Source: Pipra filicauda (taxonomy: Eukaryota > Chordata > Aves > Passeriformes > Pipridae). Taken from it: DNA of 64,000 nt. Under the pieces are notes generated by a model, which was not told the DNA's origin, made no database searches, and saw only the letters and a list, made by a program, of their open reading frames with translations. The translations under genes were made by a program, and so were the position numbers. The stretch spans positions 558,001 to 622,000 of the forward strand of contig NW_024104426.1 in NCBI RefSeq assembly GCF_003945595.2. Reading direction: 5' to 3'. Below, piece after piece: positions 50,280-62,937 of the stretch. The stretch's first letter is position 1. Each line of letters starts with the position of its first letter.

Positions 50280-51230
50280 AGGATCTTTATCAGTGTTGAC
50301 AGGGGAACCTTTTATCATTGCTGAGTGATGCCAGACTGACAAGTCTGCTGCAATTTGAAATTTCCAGCCTCTGAAATTGGGAAGTGGGCATTACATACCA
50401 GATCCCCAGTACATGAGAAGCTGCAGTACCTGTTACCCCACATTCTGTGGGTTAATGCCCTGCAGCCTTTGGGTGCTGGGAGTTGGGATTTCCCAGCCTG
50501 TTATTGCTGATGGTGTGATTTGCAGTGACCTTGGGTACCAAGAGTTAAGTTGTATTTAAGAACCGGATCTAACTCTTTGGTGCCAGGAATCTAGTTTTTG
50601 GAGTAAGTGCTGAATTATGCAAATGTTCTTGGCCAATGGCGCCGGGTAGTTCAGTGCTCAGAAAACTAAATTACTAGTGATGAAGAGTTAGTATGAGAAA
50701 AAAGCCAAGGTTCTCCTAAGCCAGGGAGTGCTGGATGTCTGAAAAGCATGACATTTGAGTTCCAGGACCTTCTTATTTTATAAATCTTTATAAGTAGAGA
50801 TTTTGGTTTCTAGCATCTGTCTTGTTTCTAAGACCACGTACAAACATGCTGAATTAGAGAGTTTTCACCTGTCTTCTCACAGAATTGACTCCACATCGTA
50901 TCATAAAGAGTCTCGTTTGTAGTGACATGCTGTGCCTGTCTTTTTAGAAAATTCATGACCTCTTTATATCTATTTTGTGGAAAGTGTAACTTTTTTCATT
51001 GATGACCTGTATAAATGTGTGTTACGAATGGAGAGATTTAAGCTTGAAAAGCATGTTTGCAGATTACACAGCTTCATTATGGAATTTATAAATTTAACAG
51101 AGTAATATACAAGAGCATAACTATTTTCCTTAAGTAGAATGTATAACAATATATAATAAATTATTCTCCACGTAGTTCACCCACTATTTACAGTTTTACA
51201 CAATTCAAACTGTGTGTTTACAGAAAGTTC

Positions 51231-51236
51231 AATAAA
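51231..51236 (+). terminator. Candidate distal poly(A) signal, PPM1A 3' UTR
   Basis: AATAAA in GTTCAATAAATGTATATT is followed by T/G-rich sequence and is the most distal plausible signal before the sequence changes character. Use of this site would make a 3' UTR of about 7.6 kb. Confidence 0.3.
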
Positions 51237-51240
51237 TGTA

Positions 51241-52701
51241 TATTTTGTACTATGTACAGATTCCTGGTCCCAAAGAAAATGTGTGAACTTAGTTTCTAAC
51301 TTAACTTTTGAGATTGTACTTTTTTTTTTTTTTCCTTTTCTTTATTTTTTTGGTTTGGAATCAGTTGAACAAACTGCGTTTCGCCTGTCGATGGTGGAGG
51401 CTTGCATTGGAGTAAACGGGAATTGGAAATATTTCTAATCTACAAAAGTGATTCCACTAAATAAAACAGGCAATTACATCGTGTGTGTGTATTTGAGTGC
51501 AATGCTACAAACCACTCCCACATTTATTGTCCCCGATTTACAAACTTACCAGGCCTCCTCCTATTTTCTGCCTCAAGGGAGTTAGATTTAGACGGAATAT
51601 CGAGGGCCTATTTTGATCACTCTTAGTCACAATAATAAAACTTCCCATTTCCACCTGTTTTTTCCCTTACATGTTGAAATTCCAACATAAAGCAGTGTGT
51701 GCTTGGCTTCAGCCCTGGCGTTCCCCACCTGGTGTGGGGTTTTCAAGAGAACTAGGGATTGATTAGGATGCCCAACTTCTGGAAAACCACGTCACACAGG
51801 AGCAAAATACATTTGTAACTTCTGCCCCGATTCAGATTCAGCACTATAAAATATAAGCTAGACCTTTGTAATGTAATTGCTAAGAATTTAAGGATTCTAA
51901 AGGCTAAAATAAATATTTACACTGGTTTTAGCCTTTATGATTTGGAGAGAAGATGAGCCTTTATGAGCCAATGAGGCTCACAATTGTCTTCCACGGAAAT
52001 CTTTATAGACAGCAGAGAACTGAAAGGATTCTGGCATGGACTAAATAAATTAAACCTGGGCGGGCACCAGGAGGGGATTCTGTCACCTGTGATCTGGAGC
52101 AAACTTGTCTTTTAAAAGATCTTAAAGATTCAGGCCTATCCCTATCAGGATTAAAAATCAGAACTACTGAATTGTCTAGCAAAATAAAGGAATATTTTCT
52201 GTGGATTAAAAAACTGGAATTACTATGATCAGATTGACTATTAGCCTTGGTTCACATTAATGGAGCAAACATGGGAGACAAAGTATATCTATCCCTTTCT
52301 AGCTCAGCATTTATAAAAAGAATATTTTATCCCATCCCACTGCAAATTTACATTTTAATGTTTTTTCCCCAAAGCCAAAGAATAATACACCTCTGAATTG
52401 CATCGCTGATTCATTAAATAATTTTTTAATCTTGACGTGGTAATAAATTTGAATGTCATCAGAGCAGTTTAGATAGAAATATTAAGCTAACTGCAGGTGT
52501 TCATTGTGGCTGAATTTAATCAGCCTGCATTTATGTGAGTTATTTTAAAAGAAGCAGAACCCTGAAGCCCAGTTAAATCATTTAACTTATTTCAGTTGTA
52601 GTTTTCAACAATTTTTAAGAATATAAAAGATTATTCTAATACGTTCTGAGGGAACAAAGGTGAATTTGGCAGAGTAACAAGAAGAATTGTTTACAGTTAC
52701 T
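51241..52701. other. Intergenic, CR1-free AT-rich stretch, possible conserved noncoding DNA
   Basis: No repeat or coding signal. Rich in homeodomain-type TAAT cores and non-repetitive in texture. Conservation cannot be judged from one sequence. Confidence 0.45.
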
Positions 52702-52758
52702 GAAGGTTTGACTCGATGGTCTTAGAGGTCTTTTCCGACTTTAAACATTCTGTGATAG
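52702..52758 (+). mobile_element. Short CR1 3'-end fragment
   Basis: GTTTGACTCGATGGTCTTAG, AGGTCTTTTCCGAC and CATTCTGTGATAG. Confidence 0.85.
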
Positions 52759-54732
52759 AAATAACTACGACAATTATCCCTGCAAATACACATACACAGG
52801 AGAGGCTCTGGGAGCTGAGTGAACTTGGTGCTTGGCTCTCATTTGTGAGTTTGCAGGCCTGGGAGTTCATCAATATAACAAGAATTCATATATTGATGAA
52901 GTTAATTTGCACTCACCAATTTTAGCGCAAGCTTTCCAATGTTTTTACTGGAAGTGGGAGAGCTTAAAATCACCTGCAGTCTTTCAAAGGTCCTACTTAG
53001 CAGCCACAGCTATGGGAGAGATTTATTTTCTTTTCCCAATTAGCAACTTTTTCTGGGGTGCATGCTCTACTTTAAGAAGATATTTGCTAGAGGTTTTTAA
53101 TCCTATTAAACAGGACTGAAAACTTTGTGACCTACCACTTAGACTTGTCTGGAATTAAGGGTTTGCTGAGCAGACATTTGAAACAGGGAGTTTATTTGTA
53201 CAGTAGAGCAGATACAAAGTAAACACAATTAGCTCTATGAGTTTTCTTCCCTTTACCTCTACTCCTTAGTAGTAGAAGTGTTTGTGACACTGTCCAGTGC
53301 CCTGCTGAGTGTCTTTAGGAAGTATCATCTTGCTGAAGCTGCATCGTGGCTCTTCCCCTTCACTCTGAAATAGGAGGTCAGAGTTTGCTGCTGGCTCATG
53401 AACACCAAATATAACTCGATAAGAACAGTCACCTTCCTCTGAAATTTCAGCCCTGTCCCATAAACTATCAGAAGGTGACAAAATAATTCAGGGTCCATTA
53501 CAGGCATGCAATAGAAAATAATTTTAAAAGGCTTTTAAGGAAACAAAAGATATTCTGATCTGTTTTTAAAATAACCTGTGGAGTCCCTAGACTAGGATCT
53601 GGACAGGAGGATTAGGATATTTGGGCAAACCTGTCCTCTTTTTTTTTTCCCCTTCATTTCCTGCTTATCCAGATTATCTTTTCCAAAGTGCAAGAAATCT
53701 TTTGAAGTATTTCTTTAGAAAAGTATTTTATTTTTGTGGTGCTCACACCTGTCATGGATACAGTAATAGTCTTGTTACCTGAAGAATGTGAAGTGACACC
53801 ATCAACTTAAATCAGTCTTAATGTTTTACTTCCTGCTATAAGTATCCTGAAGTACACACCCCAGAGTGCTTTTGGATCTTTTTATTTGCTGTTGTTGCAA
53901 TGTTTTGTGTCTTTGGGGGATTTTAATGCTCACCTTCAGCTGTCTTAGAAGACTATATACAACTGGAATAGGAAAGTAAGTGAAGTCACCCCCCAGCTGG
54001 TTGTTGCTGACTCCCAGTAATGAATGGAGACTGGTGGGATGTCAGAAATCAGTTTCAGGGAGGAAAAAAAAAAGAAAGCAGAAGGCTGATTTAGAAGGCT
54101 TTTAGTGAAAATATCAATTAAATGTACAGCATGAATTGAAATAATGTAAATATTTTATTACAGAAGTATATTAACTTTATGCTTTTACACTTTTAAAGCT
54201 TACAGGAGTTTCAGTGTGAAAACCTTACATTGATAAGTGCCTGCCTAACAGGCTGAACCTTGCCCTGTTTCAGACGTTAAGCTGAGGGTCTCAGTACCTG
54301 CACTTGAAAACCTCAGCGTGGGCATGAGTTCAGTGCTAGAATAAACCTGCTCCAGGCCACAGCCCAGCTTTCATTATCTAATAGCTAAGACAAACCTTTC
54401 ATATTAAAATCTGATAAGGGGCTGTACTCACCTTATCACCTGGTTTCTAGGTAAACTACAACCTTTAGCCCAATTCTATATTTCCTATACACAGAGATCA
54501 TTTGAGTCTTGTCCTGTGCCTCGCTCTTGCTTTACATGCAGTGAAGCACATTCCTTTTGCCACCTCTCCCATACACTCAATCCCTTTGATTTTTCTTCCT
54601 TATCCACCTCTTTTGGGCCCGAAGCTGCCAGAGTGTTCTGTAGAAGTCTGAAAATCCTCTGAGTATTGGGAATTGGTTTATTCCCTCTTGCATCTTCTCT
54701 ATACATTTTCTATGTTTATTAGCAATATTATG
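52759..54732. other. Intergenic sequence
   Basis: No gene or repeat family recognised; a few poly-A/T runs. Confidence 0.55.
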
Positions 54733-54845
54733 CACTCTACGCTGCCCTACCTGGGTACAACTTCCTTCCAGGGAGTTGCAGAGAGTGATAAGGTCTCCCC
54801 TGAGCTTCTTTTTCTCCAGGCTAAACTCTCTAACGGGGTTTGAGT
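54733..54845 (-). mobile_element. CR1 LINE internal fragment, reverse
   Basis: On the minus strand the frame reads [20 protein letters not shown], the CR1 ORF2 C-terminal signature. The 3' tail is missing, so this is an eroded internal piece. Confidence 0.82.
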
Positions 54846-55434
54846 CTCTCGTGTGCACTGCTAAAAAGCTGAACGCTTCCTACAGGCAACCAATTCACGC
54901 TGTGGTGTGAACACCTTGGCTCAGCTTTTCTGGCCGTGCACAGACAGACGTTTTGTCCCATTTCCACTTGGTAGATCCCACGTTGGCAGAGCCCTGCAGC
55001 ATATGCTGAACATCCAGTCCCAGCTGAAGCCAGGGAGCTTCTTGCGTGCTTCAAAGTAAGCCCGTTCATATGTTTTTGTGGCAGGGAACTCGCAATTCAT
55101 TTCCTCTGCTGTTGCTATGGGTTTTTTTTCTGAAAGAAGAAAGAGAAACAACAGAAGGCACAGTTGTACAGTCTGCGTTAGCTGAGGCAAAGAAAATTAA
55201 TGGAGCTACTTCTGACCCTTTTTTGATTTTTTTTTTCTTTTTTTAATTTCAGTGTTGCTTGACTTCAAAAGTTTTTGCACCATTTCCTGGAAAATGTGCT
55301 TAGTCTAGTGAATTGGTGCTGGTGTATCATGTTCTCAGTGTGTGAAGAGTGTGTGTTTTTAAGTGATGTAATCCCTGTGCTCCCATTTACAAATTTTGTG
55401 GAAGCAGTGGTCTCCAACTGGATTCCCAATTCAC
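54846..55434. other. Intergenic sequence
   Basis: No feature recognised; T-rich run near 55220-55245. Confidence 0.55.
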
Positions 55435-55985
55435 TGAATCATAGACTTATTTATGTTGGAAAAGACTTCTAAGATTATTGAGTCCAACCATTGCCTCAGC
55501 ACTGCCAATCCCACCACTAACCCATGTCCCTGAGAGCCACATCTACACTTCTTTTAAATACCCCCCGAGTTAGTGACTCCACCACTTCCCTGGGCAGCCT
55601 GTGCCAGTGCTTGACAACCCTTTCCATGAAAAAATTTTCCCTAATATCCAATCTAAACATCTCCTGGTGCAACCTGAGGCCATTTCCTCTTGATCTGTCA
55701 CTTGTTACTGGGAGAAGAGACCGACCCCCACCTGGCTCCACCCTCCTGTCAGGGAGTTGTAGAGAGCAAGAAGATCCCACCAGAGCCTCCTTTTCTCCAA
55801 GCTGAGCCTTCCCAGCTCCCTCAGCTGCTCCTCATCAGACTTGTGCTCCAGACCCTTCCACAGCTCCATTCCCTTCTCTGCACACGCTCCAGCCCCTCAA
55901 TGTCTTTCTTGGAGTGGGGGCCCCAAAACTGACCGCGGGATTCCAGGTGTGGCCTCACCAGTGCCCAGCACAGGGGGATGGTCCC
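55435..55985 (-). mobile_element. CR1 LINE fragment, reverse, well preserved
   Basis: GAATCATAGACTTATTTATG start, TGTCCCTGAGAGCCACATCT, CATCTCCTGGTGCAACCTGA and GTGTGGCCTCACCAGTGCCC. About 550 bases; the minus-strand frame at 55517-55780 reads a CR1 ORF2 C-terminus ([16 protein letters not shown]). Confidence 0.94.
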
Positions 55986-58900
55986 TACTGGCTACACTAT
56001 TACTGATACAATTCCTTCATCTTTATTAGCTTAAAAATGTTTTTGTATGGTCAGCATTACCTTCTGTGCTTTAAGCACTGATGGAATGAGCAGACTCAAT
56101 GCATGTCACTGCACCAAAAGTTCTCCCAAGAAAACAGCTGTCAGAAGCAGAGTCTCTCCCCAGTAGTAACACAGTAAGACTCATGTTCCTGTGTCTGTTG
56201 GGAGCATCATGAGTATTAGTGTTGCCACCTCTTTGCTACCCAAATCACACCCAATGGTTCTCTCCTGTGCCTGAATGCTCTGCTCCCTGGGACCAAACCC
56301 CCATCATTCTTGTGGGTTGGTTGCAGCCTTCCCTGTCTGAGCAGAACAGCTGTAACTGCACAGGAGTTAAAAATCCTTAAGTGCAAAAAGGAGACGCTGG
56401 CAATTTGATATACCAGCTAAAATTCACCCCCTTTCAGCAATCCCAGCTCTCCTGTACTTGTAGCTAGAGAAAACCTTAAGACAAAGGCACAGGGCAGCCC
56501 AAGCCTTCAGGCCAGCTGTCTCTTTTGACATATATTTCATTAGGCAGTTGTAGTTCCTGAATTACACATGTTCTTTGTCTATTACATCCTGACCCCTGGC
56601 ACAGCTGGTGATGTTTTTCCAAAGGGGAGGAGGAAAACTGGGGTTCGTCTGTTTTGATCTCATGGAAGTCAAATCTTTACGTAAAGAAAGCCAACCTTTT
56701 CCTTCCCTGCTCCGAAGAGGAGCAGCTGGGAGGGGCTGTTTCCATCGGTCCCCTTTTCCTTGCCACCATGAGCATCTTGGGCCGGGAATCCTCGTGTGTA
56801 TGAGCTCAGAGAAGATGTGGCTGTTTTCCTTTGCTGTGCTGATACAGGGTCATTGACTCCATTCAGCTGAAGGCCTTCTGTAATCGATTTTCAAAACAGT
56901 CTGAGGTCGTTGCATACTGTGCCCTACGGCATCCCAAGGATTTGTGTATTGTGTGCTTTGACCTGATTCTTTTTCCCCTCTCTCCCGGCATCCTGAGGTA
57001 GATCTGCCATGCTTTGTTGTCCCTGGCAAGCGTCTGGGGGGGTGGGGTGGTAGTGATTTGATTTGATTTTTTAATTAACGCCTAGAAATCTACATGAAGC
57101 ATCAGCTTTTGGCTTTCCTCAGCCCAACCTTTGGTGTCATTGCCCTGAAGTACAAGCCCTGATGGGGCCTTTGCATGATGTTTGGACCTGTTCTGGCAGC
57201 ACATTCACAAAAATATTTATAAAGCCACAAGACCGGACCGTGGGTCTCTAAGATGTAGAGAAAATATAAATTTTGAGTCGTTTTCCCTAGTTCATTGCAA
57301 GATACAGAGATACAGGCATTGCTTTGTGTAGATCCTTGGCCTCAGCCAATTAACTGAGCCTTCAGGAGAGCTTTCTTCTTCATTACACTCAGATCAGAAT
57401 GTTTTGTTTTAATTTGATACCTGCATGAGTTAAAATGTGCATACAGATCTGCCCATGCATGTGGCTGGTGCTGCACAGTCAGACAAACAGCAGATACTGA
57501 CCCAGTACTTCTCATGGCAGAAGTCTGGAAACAAAAGATGTTCACACAACTCTAGTGTAGCAAAAATTTGCAGTGAAAAGAACCTTAGAACAGCAAAAGA
57601 TAAGTATTACTTCTCTAGATTAAATGTTAATTAGCTAGATTAATATTTGTACATATTGCATACTTATGGTTAATATTTGATCAAAGTATGAAAATAGGAT
57701 AACTGCTTTTTTTAAATGTAGTTTGGCAAACCAGCTTAGCACTGTATAAATGTCAAATATGCTCTGTGTTTAAATAGAGTCGCTGTGTCAAAAACAGACA
57801 TAAAAAGTCTCAAGACATTACCCAAGCAAATCCATGCCTACGTTCCAGTCTCATTTAGGAGCACAATCTCTAATTGCAAAAGTGCTTTTGAAAAACTGTA
57901 TTAGGAATTTTCTCCACCAGCAAATCAGCAATTTTCTTTGCAGAAGCGAACAATGGAGAAGTGACCTAAATACACACAATTATGCAGGAAATTTTGCTTT
58001 GGGGCACAAAATGGAATTGTAGGCTGGGTACGAAAGTTAATTTGAATTTCAGACCAAGTCCCAACTGTTGCAGCAGGGAGAGTCAAAGGAAACTATATTT
58101 GAGGGATTTTTCCAGCCAGCTGTGAACACTGGATTTTCCTGCAGTAATCTCCTGTTTATAAACGAGACTTGTAAATGCTTGTGAAACAGGCTCTAACTAC
58201 TGAAGTTTTCTCACCCTCTTTCCTCCTGTGCTTCAAATAATTGTCTGCCTGTTCTCAGGGAGACGTCCTAGAATAGGATGGCCTCTTTCTCCTGGTTAGT
58301 GGTGAATGCTGGATCTGGGATGTTGCCACCAAGTCTGGCTGCAGCAGAGCTGAGCAGTAGAAAATCTGGCCAGCATGAAGAAGAGGTCCAGACACCTCAG
58401 CAGCAGAAAACTGGACAAAAATTTCGGGGTCAAAATGCTGCACTTGCCTTCTCTTTCTCTTTGCAGACAGGGTATGGTTTCCAGAACAAAAAGCAGCAAA
58501 GACAGAAACAAGTTAACGAAAACCAAAACAATCCCATGTAATGAATGGGAAGAGGCCAGAACTGTCTGTTCATCCCAACTGATTGTAACGCAGAATGATG
58601 AAAAAAATAGCAGAGGAAATGAAACAGAAAATTAATAAACAATCGAAAGCTTGTGGTCTCCTATTTATCTACAGGCAAAATCTGGATTCTCTGACCAAAA
58701 ACTTGCATTTGCAGTGTGCTCCAAAAATCAGGATGTTGCAGTATGGTAAACCTACACCTGTGATCTGCAATGCTTCTTACTGAGCAAATTCCTTCACCAA
58801 GAGATGTCAAAGAGTTTCCACAGGGATGATGTTTCTAATTTTGCTCTTGGGCAATAAAAATCCTCTTTTGGGAGAGCCAGGCAGTGCAAGACAGTGGGGT

Positions 58901-60091
58901 GGGACAAGCAGACATTGTCACTGTTGTCGTGTCTGGGATCCAGGTGAGCCCAAAAACTCCAAGAATGCTGCAGTGCAACCTCTTACCCATTTTTGTGCTC
59001 CTCTTTTCAGCAGCTGAGGAAAACCTCTAGGGGTAGTTCTGGGCTGGCCTGGGCAAACCATGGAGAAACAGGCAAAAGCCTGGTCAGGGCTTCATATGGA
59101 ATAGGATCCTCATCCCACTGCTGAGTCCATTTCCTACAGTTGCCTGGGATTAAGTCCAATTTGGAGAAAGGCAGGTTTTATTACTGTTTTATGCCCTTCC
59201 TTTCCAATTTAGAATACCTTGTCCATGGGAGAAATACCTACAGCATCAAACAGCAAGGCTGGGACTTGTTTCAAGTGTCCAAGAAGAGATGTGTCCCTCA
59301 AGAAAATTATTTTCCAGTGTTCCAGGTTTTAACTCACCCACACCAATCTCAGTGAGTGCACAGATGGTCCTGGGCATGGCTACATGTCCTGGGAGCTCTA
59401 CAAGTAACTGCAGGTTTATAGGAAGAAGGAAGGTGGAGGAGACAGGCAGGAGGGACAGATCTTCCTTTGCCCCAGAGGGAAGCCAAATCGGGAAGACTCT
59501 CATATTGGGATCTGCACCTTGGCACTGTGCATGTGCTCATGCCTTAATTTCTTTAGGAATAATTATTCTTGGCTCCATATATGTCTTACAGTTCATACAG
59601 ATGGAGAATAAGAAAAAAAAAAGGGTGATGTAATGTCTCTGTTAAAAACATCTGCCCACTTCCCCCCCCAGCCCACGGGTCAGAGGAAGCCATGAAAAAA
59701 AGGACATTCCTCCTGCCTCTGTCTGATTTCTGCCTTGATAGGGCTGGGACCAATGTTGCTTCAATTAATTTATTTTCTTTTATAGCACATGTTTCAGAGC
59801 ACTTCAAAAGCTGGATTCCCTAATCTTTGGTAGATCAGCATGAGTCAGAAGCATCTGCAGGAAGAGCAGGAAGGTGCCTGAGCAGCGTATTCCAGAGCAA
59901 GCAGTGGGCACGCTGGTGCCAGAGGGAGCTCTGGCACTGGTAAGTCTGGCAGCAGCAGGAGGGGCTTTAACAGAGGGTTGTGCTGAGCTCGGCAAAGCTG
60001 TCACCAGCAGCAGTGCTGCTCTCCCAGTCTGCTGTGAGCTGCTGCTTTAGGGATGCTCAGAGAAAGCAGCTTCAGAATTGCTGCCCTCCCC
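55986..60091. other. Intergenic, CR1-free 4.1 kb
   Basis: Unique-looking sequence; several short frames (for example 58278-58541) resemble no protein I know. No splice-bounded exon is convincing. Confidence 0.55.
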
Positions 60092-60360
60092 TGAATCGTA
60101 GATTCATGGAATCATTGGATGGTTTGAGTTGGAAGGACCTTCAAGCTCATCCAGTTCCAACCTCCTGCCATAGGCAGGGACACCTTCCACTAGACGAGGT
60201 TGCTCCAAGTCCCATCCAACCTGGCCTTGAACCCTTCCAGGGATGGGGCATTCACAGCTCCTCTGGGCAACTTGTTCCAGTGCCTCACCACCCTCACAGT
60301 AGAGAATTTCTTCCAAAATCTAATCTAAACCTACTCTCTTTCAAGCTTAAGGCCATTGGG
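60092..60360 (-). mobile_element. CR1 LINE fragment, reverse
   Basis: GAATCGTAGATTCATGGAAT, CTGCCATAGGCAGGGACACC, CCTCACAGTAGAGAATTTCT and end at AAGGCCATTGGG. Confidence 0.93.
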
Positions 60361-60435
60361 ATTTTTGCTGGGATTTTTCTGGGAGGGAAAGAAAGGAGAC
60401 ACCTCTGATTTAGACAGATGCAAAGGGATTGTGCT

Positions 60436-60580
60436 TGGAAGTAGCCTTGCATGCAGTGGCTTGGGCAGGTTGGGTGGGGCCCTGAGCAACCTGCTCTGGT
60501 GGAAGGTGTCCCTGCCCACAGCAGTGGGGTTGGAGATGATCTTTATGGTCCCTTCCAACCCAAACCATTCTGATTCGATG
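60436..60580 (+). mobile_element. CR1 LINE 3' fragment
   Basis: Starts near TTGGAAGTAGCCTTGC, runs through GAGCAACCTGCTCTGG and GGTCCCTTCCAACCCAAACC, tail CATTCTGATTCGATG. Opposite strand to the copy 75 bases to the left. Confidence 0.9.
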
Positions 60581-62270
60581 TGTGCTATGTTGCCAGGGTT
60601 AAGGGGGGAGCACTCAGGCTCCCTTCATCCCTGATTCATCCGTGCCTGGACTTGCTACACCAAACCAAATCAAAGGACAGGAGCTGCAAACCTAAATCAT
60701 CATCATTCTCACTTTCCCCTCATTATTGTTGTCGCTGTTCATCTGTTTTACAGCAGAGCCCAGGGGCACCATGGACCAGCCCTGGCTGGGGAGAGATCCT
60801 GGCCACGAAGGGACAGGTCCTGCCCTGTGTGGGTGCAACAGGCAAGTTCCAGGAGCTTCAGTGAAACAAAGAGGAGCATCATGGGTGCCATGAGACCTGT
60901 ATTTTCACAGCATTTCTGTCACTGCACCTGATCCCAAACGCTGCCATCAGCAAAGTCTGGGGCAGTTCCAAGCCCAAAGGGCCAGACCACACACTGTGAG
61001 TCAACCAGAGATGGGGCAGCCTCCTGTTAGTGGCTGGGAAGGGAGGGGTGAGCTCTGCCTGAGCTGAACACCCTCCATCAGCACCGAATACCCTACCGGC
61101 TAAAATATTTCATTAATGTAAACTTAAAATAGGGCTGGCAGCGTTTACCCAAGGTAGCAGCACGAAGCAGCATCATTGCAGGCAGCTGTGAGCTGCTGCA
61201 GGTGTAGCTGTGTGCCTGCACTGCTGCCACACTCGGGGGTTTTACATACCCCGAGCCTGCTGTCACTCACCAGAGACCCCGCAGTCAGCTCTGCACGGTC
61301 ACCTGGGGTTAGAGGCAGGGAGCACTAATGCCCTTTGTTTCCCCCAGTAAATTCTATTTCCCTTCCCATTGTGCAGAGCCGCTTGTCAGTGTAACCTTAC
61401 ACCCGGGGCGGGAGGCTTGGACAAAGGAACTTCGGTGGAGGCTGGTAAATTACAATCCTTTACTTGTGAATGGGGACCTCACCAGAGATGGGCTGGAGGA
61501 AAGCACCTGGTGTCAATAATTACACTTGAAATGGGGGAAAAGGGCTGAAGGCAAGAGAAAGGCCAGGTGATTGTCGTGGATGGCAAAGGAAGGGCTTTTC
61601 ATGCGGGAGGAACAAATGCCCTGCTCAGGAGTCTGCTGGTGATGGAATGAATAATCTTTTCTCTTTTCCTGCTCATTCTTTCCTTGACTTTTGGGGGGTT
61701 TTGTTCATCCTCTGCTATCTCCCCCTTTTGTTCTCATTCCCAGAGCAACACCTGGAGGCAGAGACTGCCTCAGGAAAGGAACCCTAGGGTGGCTTATTGC
61801 AACTGAGATTGCGTTTCAAATAACCTGTGTCTTAGTTTTTTCCAAGACCCCATTGATCTGCAGGCTCCCTTTTAAAGGACTGAAGTAGGAATTTGCTTTA
61901 CCAGCCATCCAAGCTGGATTTCTTGGACCTGCAGCAACTCTGTGGCACTAAACTAATGCTGTAAGTGATGGTGGTGATCCTTGACTTACCAGAGATGTGT
62001 AATGCAGCTGAGTTTACCATGGTCAAAGCTCTCTTTTGGCAATTCTCTGTGCTTTCTGACACTGTAGGGATGAAACCAGCTCATATGGGTGAAATTTGAA
62101 ATAGAGAATCATCTTTTATTGTGATAGTAACACTGTGTTCTTCTGAGGAGGAAAAGAGGATGAGATTTCCAGGGGTCTGTGCATAAACACTGGGGCTTGG
62201 TAATGTGTGCACAGACAAGCAAATGTTCATCCCAGTTCCATCCCTTGTCCTCACACAGGTGGGAAGAAAC
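60581..62270. other. Intergenic sequence
   Basis: No gene or repeat recognised; moderately GC-rich. Confidence 0.55.
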
Positions 62271-62302
62271 ACAGAATCATGGAATAGTTTGGGTTGGAAG
62301 GC
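62271..62302 (-). mobile_element. CR1 3'-terminal piece, left part of a split copy
   Basis: AGAATCATGGAATAGTTTGG followed by GTTGGAAGGCAC is the reverse-complement CR1 tail; it stops abruptly where a plus-strand CR1 begins. Confidence 0.82.
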
Positions 62303-62494
62303 ACAGAGGCACTGGCACAGGTTGCCCAGAGAAGCTCTGGCTGCCCCATCTCTGGAAGTGTCCAAGGCCAAGTTGGACAGGGCTTGGAGCAACCTGGTGT
62401 AGTGGAACGTGTCCCTGCCCATGGCAGGGGGTTGGTACTGCTCTTAGGTTGGTCTCTTAGGTCCCTTTCAACCCAAACCATTCTGTGATTCTGT
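62303..62494 (+). mobile_element. CR1 3' fragment inserted within another CR1
   Basis: GAGGCACTGGCACAGGTTGC, TGGAAGTGTCCAAGGCCAAG, ATGGCAGGGGGTTGG and tail CCATTCTGTGATTCTGT. It splits the minus-strand copy. Confidence 0.88.
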
Positions 62495-62937
62495 CAGCCA
62501 GTTCCAATTACCCTGCCATGGGCAGGGACACCTTCCATGAGATCACATTGCTCAGAGCAGTCCATCCAACCTGACCTTGAACATTTCCAGGGATGGGGGT
62601 TCCACAACTTCTCTGGGCAACCAGTGCCAGGGCCTCACCACCCTCACAGTCAGGAATTTCTTCCCAATATCTGATCTAACCCTGCTCCTGTCAGTTTGAA
62701 GCCATGTCCCCTTGTGCTCTCCGTCCATGCCCTTTTAAACAGTCCCTCTCCAGATCTCTTGGAGCACCTTCAGGTACTGGAAAGGGCTCTTAGGTCTCTG
62801 AGGAACTCTCTCTTCTCTAGACTAAGAGACCCAAACTCTCCCAGCCTGTCTCCATGGCAGAGGTGCTCCAGCCCTTGGATCACCTTTGTGGCCTCCTTTA
62901 GAATCCCACTCCTTGTGGGACCTGTCCTGCAATGAGC
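62495..62937 (-). mobile_element. CR1 LINE fragment, reverse, right part of a split copy
   Basis: Begins at CCAGTTCCAATTACCCTGCC, about where the left piece breaks off, and continues through CTTCTCTGGGCAACCAGTGC and CTCCCAGCCTGTCTCCATGG to TCCTGCAATGAGC. Confidence 0.92.

Larger units (their letters stand above)
43606..51240 (+). other. PPM1A: PPM1A 3' UTR and downstream flank; end not fixed
   Basis: The sequence after the stop is AT-rich, lacks any convincing coding frame and is free of CR1 until a short fragment at 50212. Candidate AATAAA signals lie at 44483, 44987, 45568, 47042, 49257, 50085/50089 and 51231. Two exact Pumilio-type motifs (TGTANATA) lie at 45305-45312 and 50081-50088. Mammalian PPM1A has a multi-kilobase 3' UTR, so an end well beyond the first signal is likely, but which sites are used is inference. 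The right limit given is simply the last candidate signal. Confidence 0.55.

Noticed and set aside
55517..55932. Several frames of 80-93 codons on both strands
   Set aside because: They are sense and antisense readings of the CR1 at 55435-55985.
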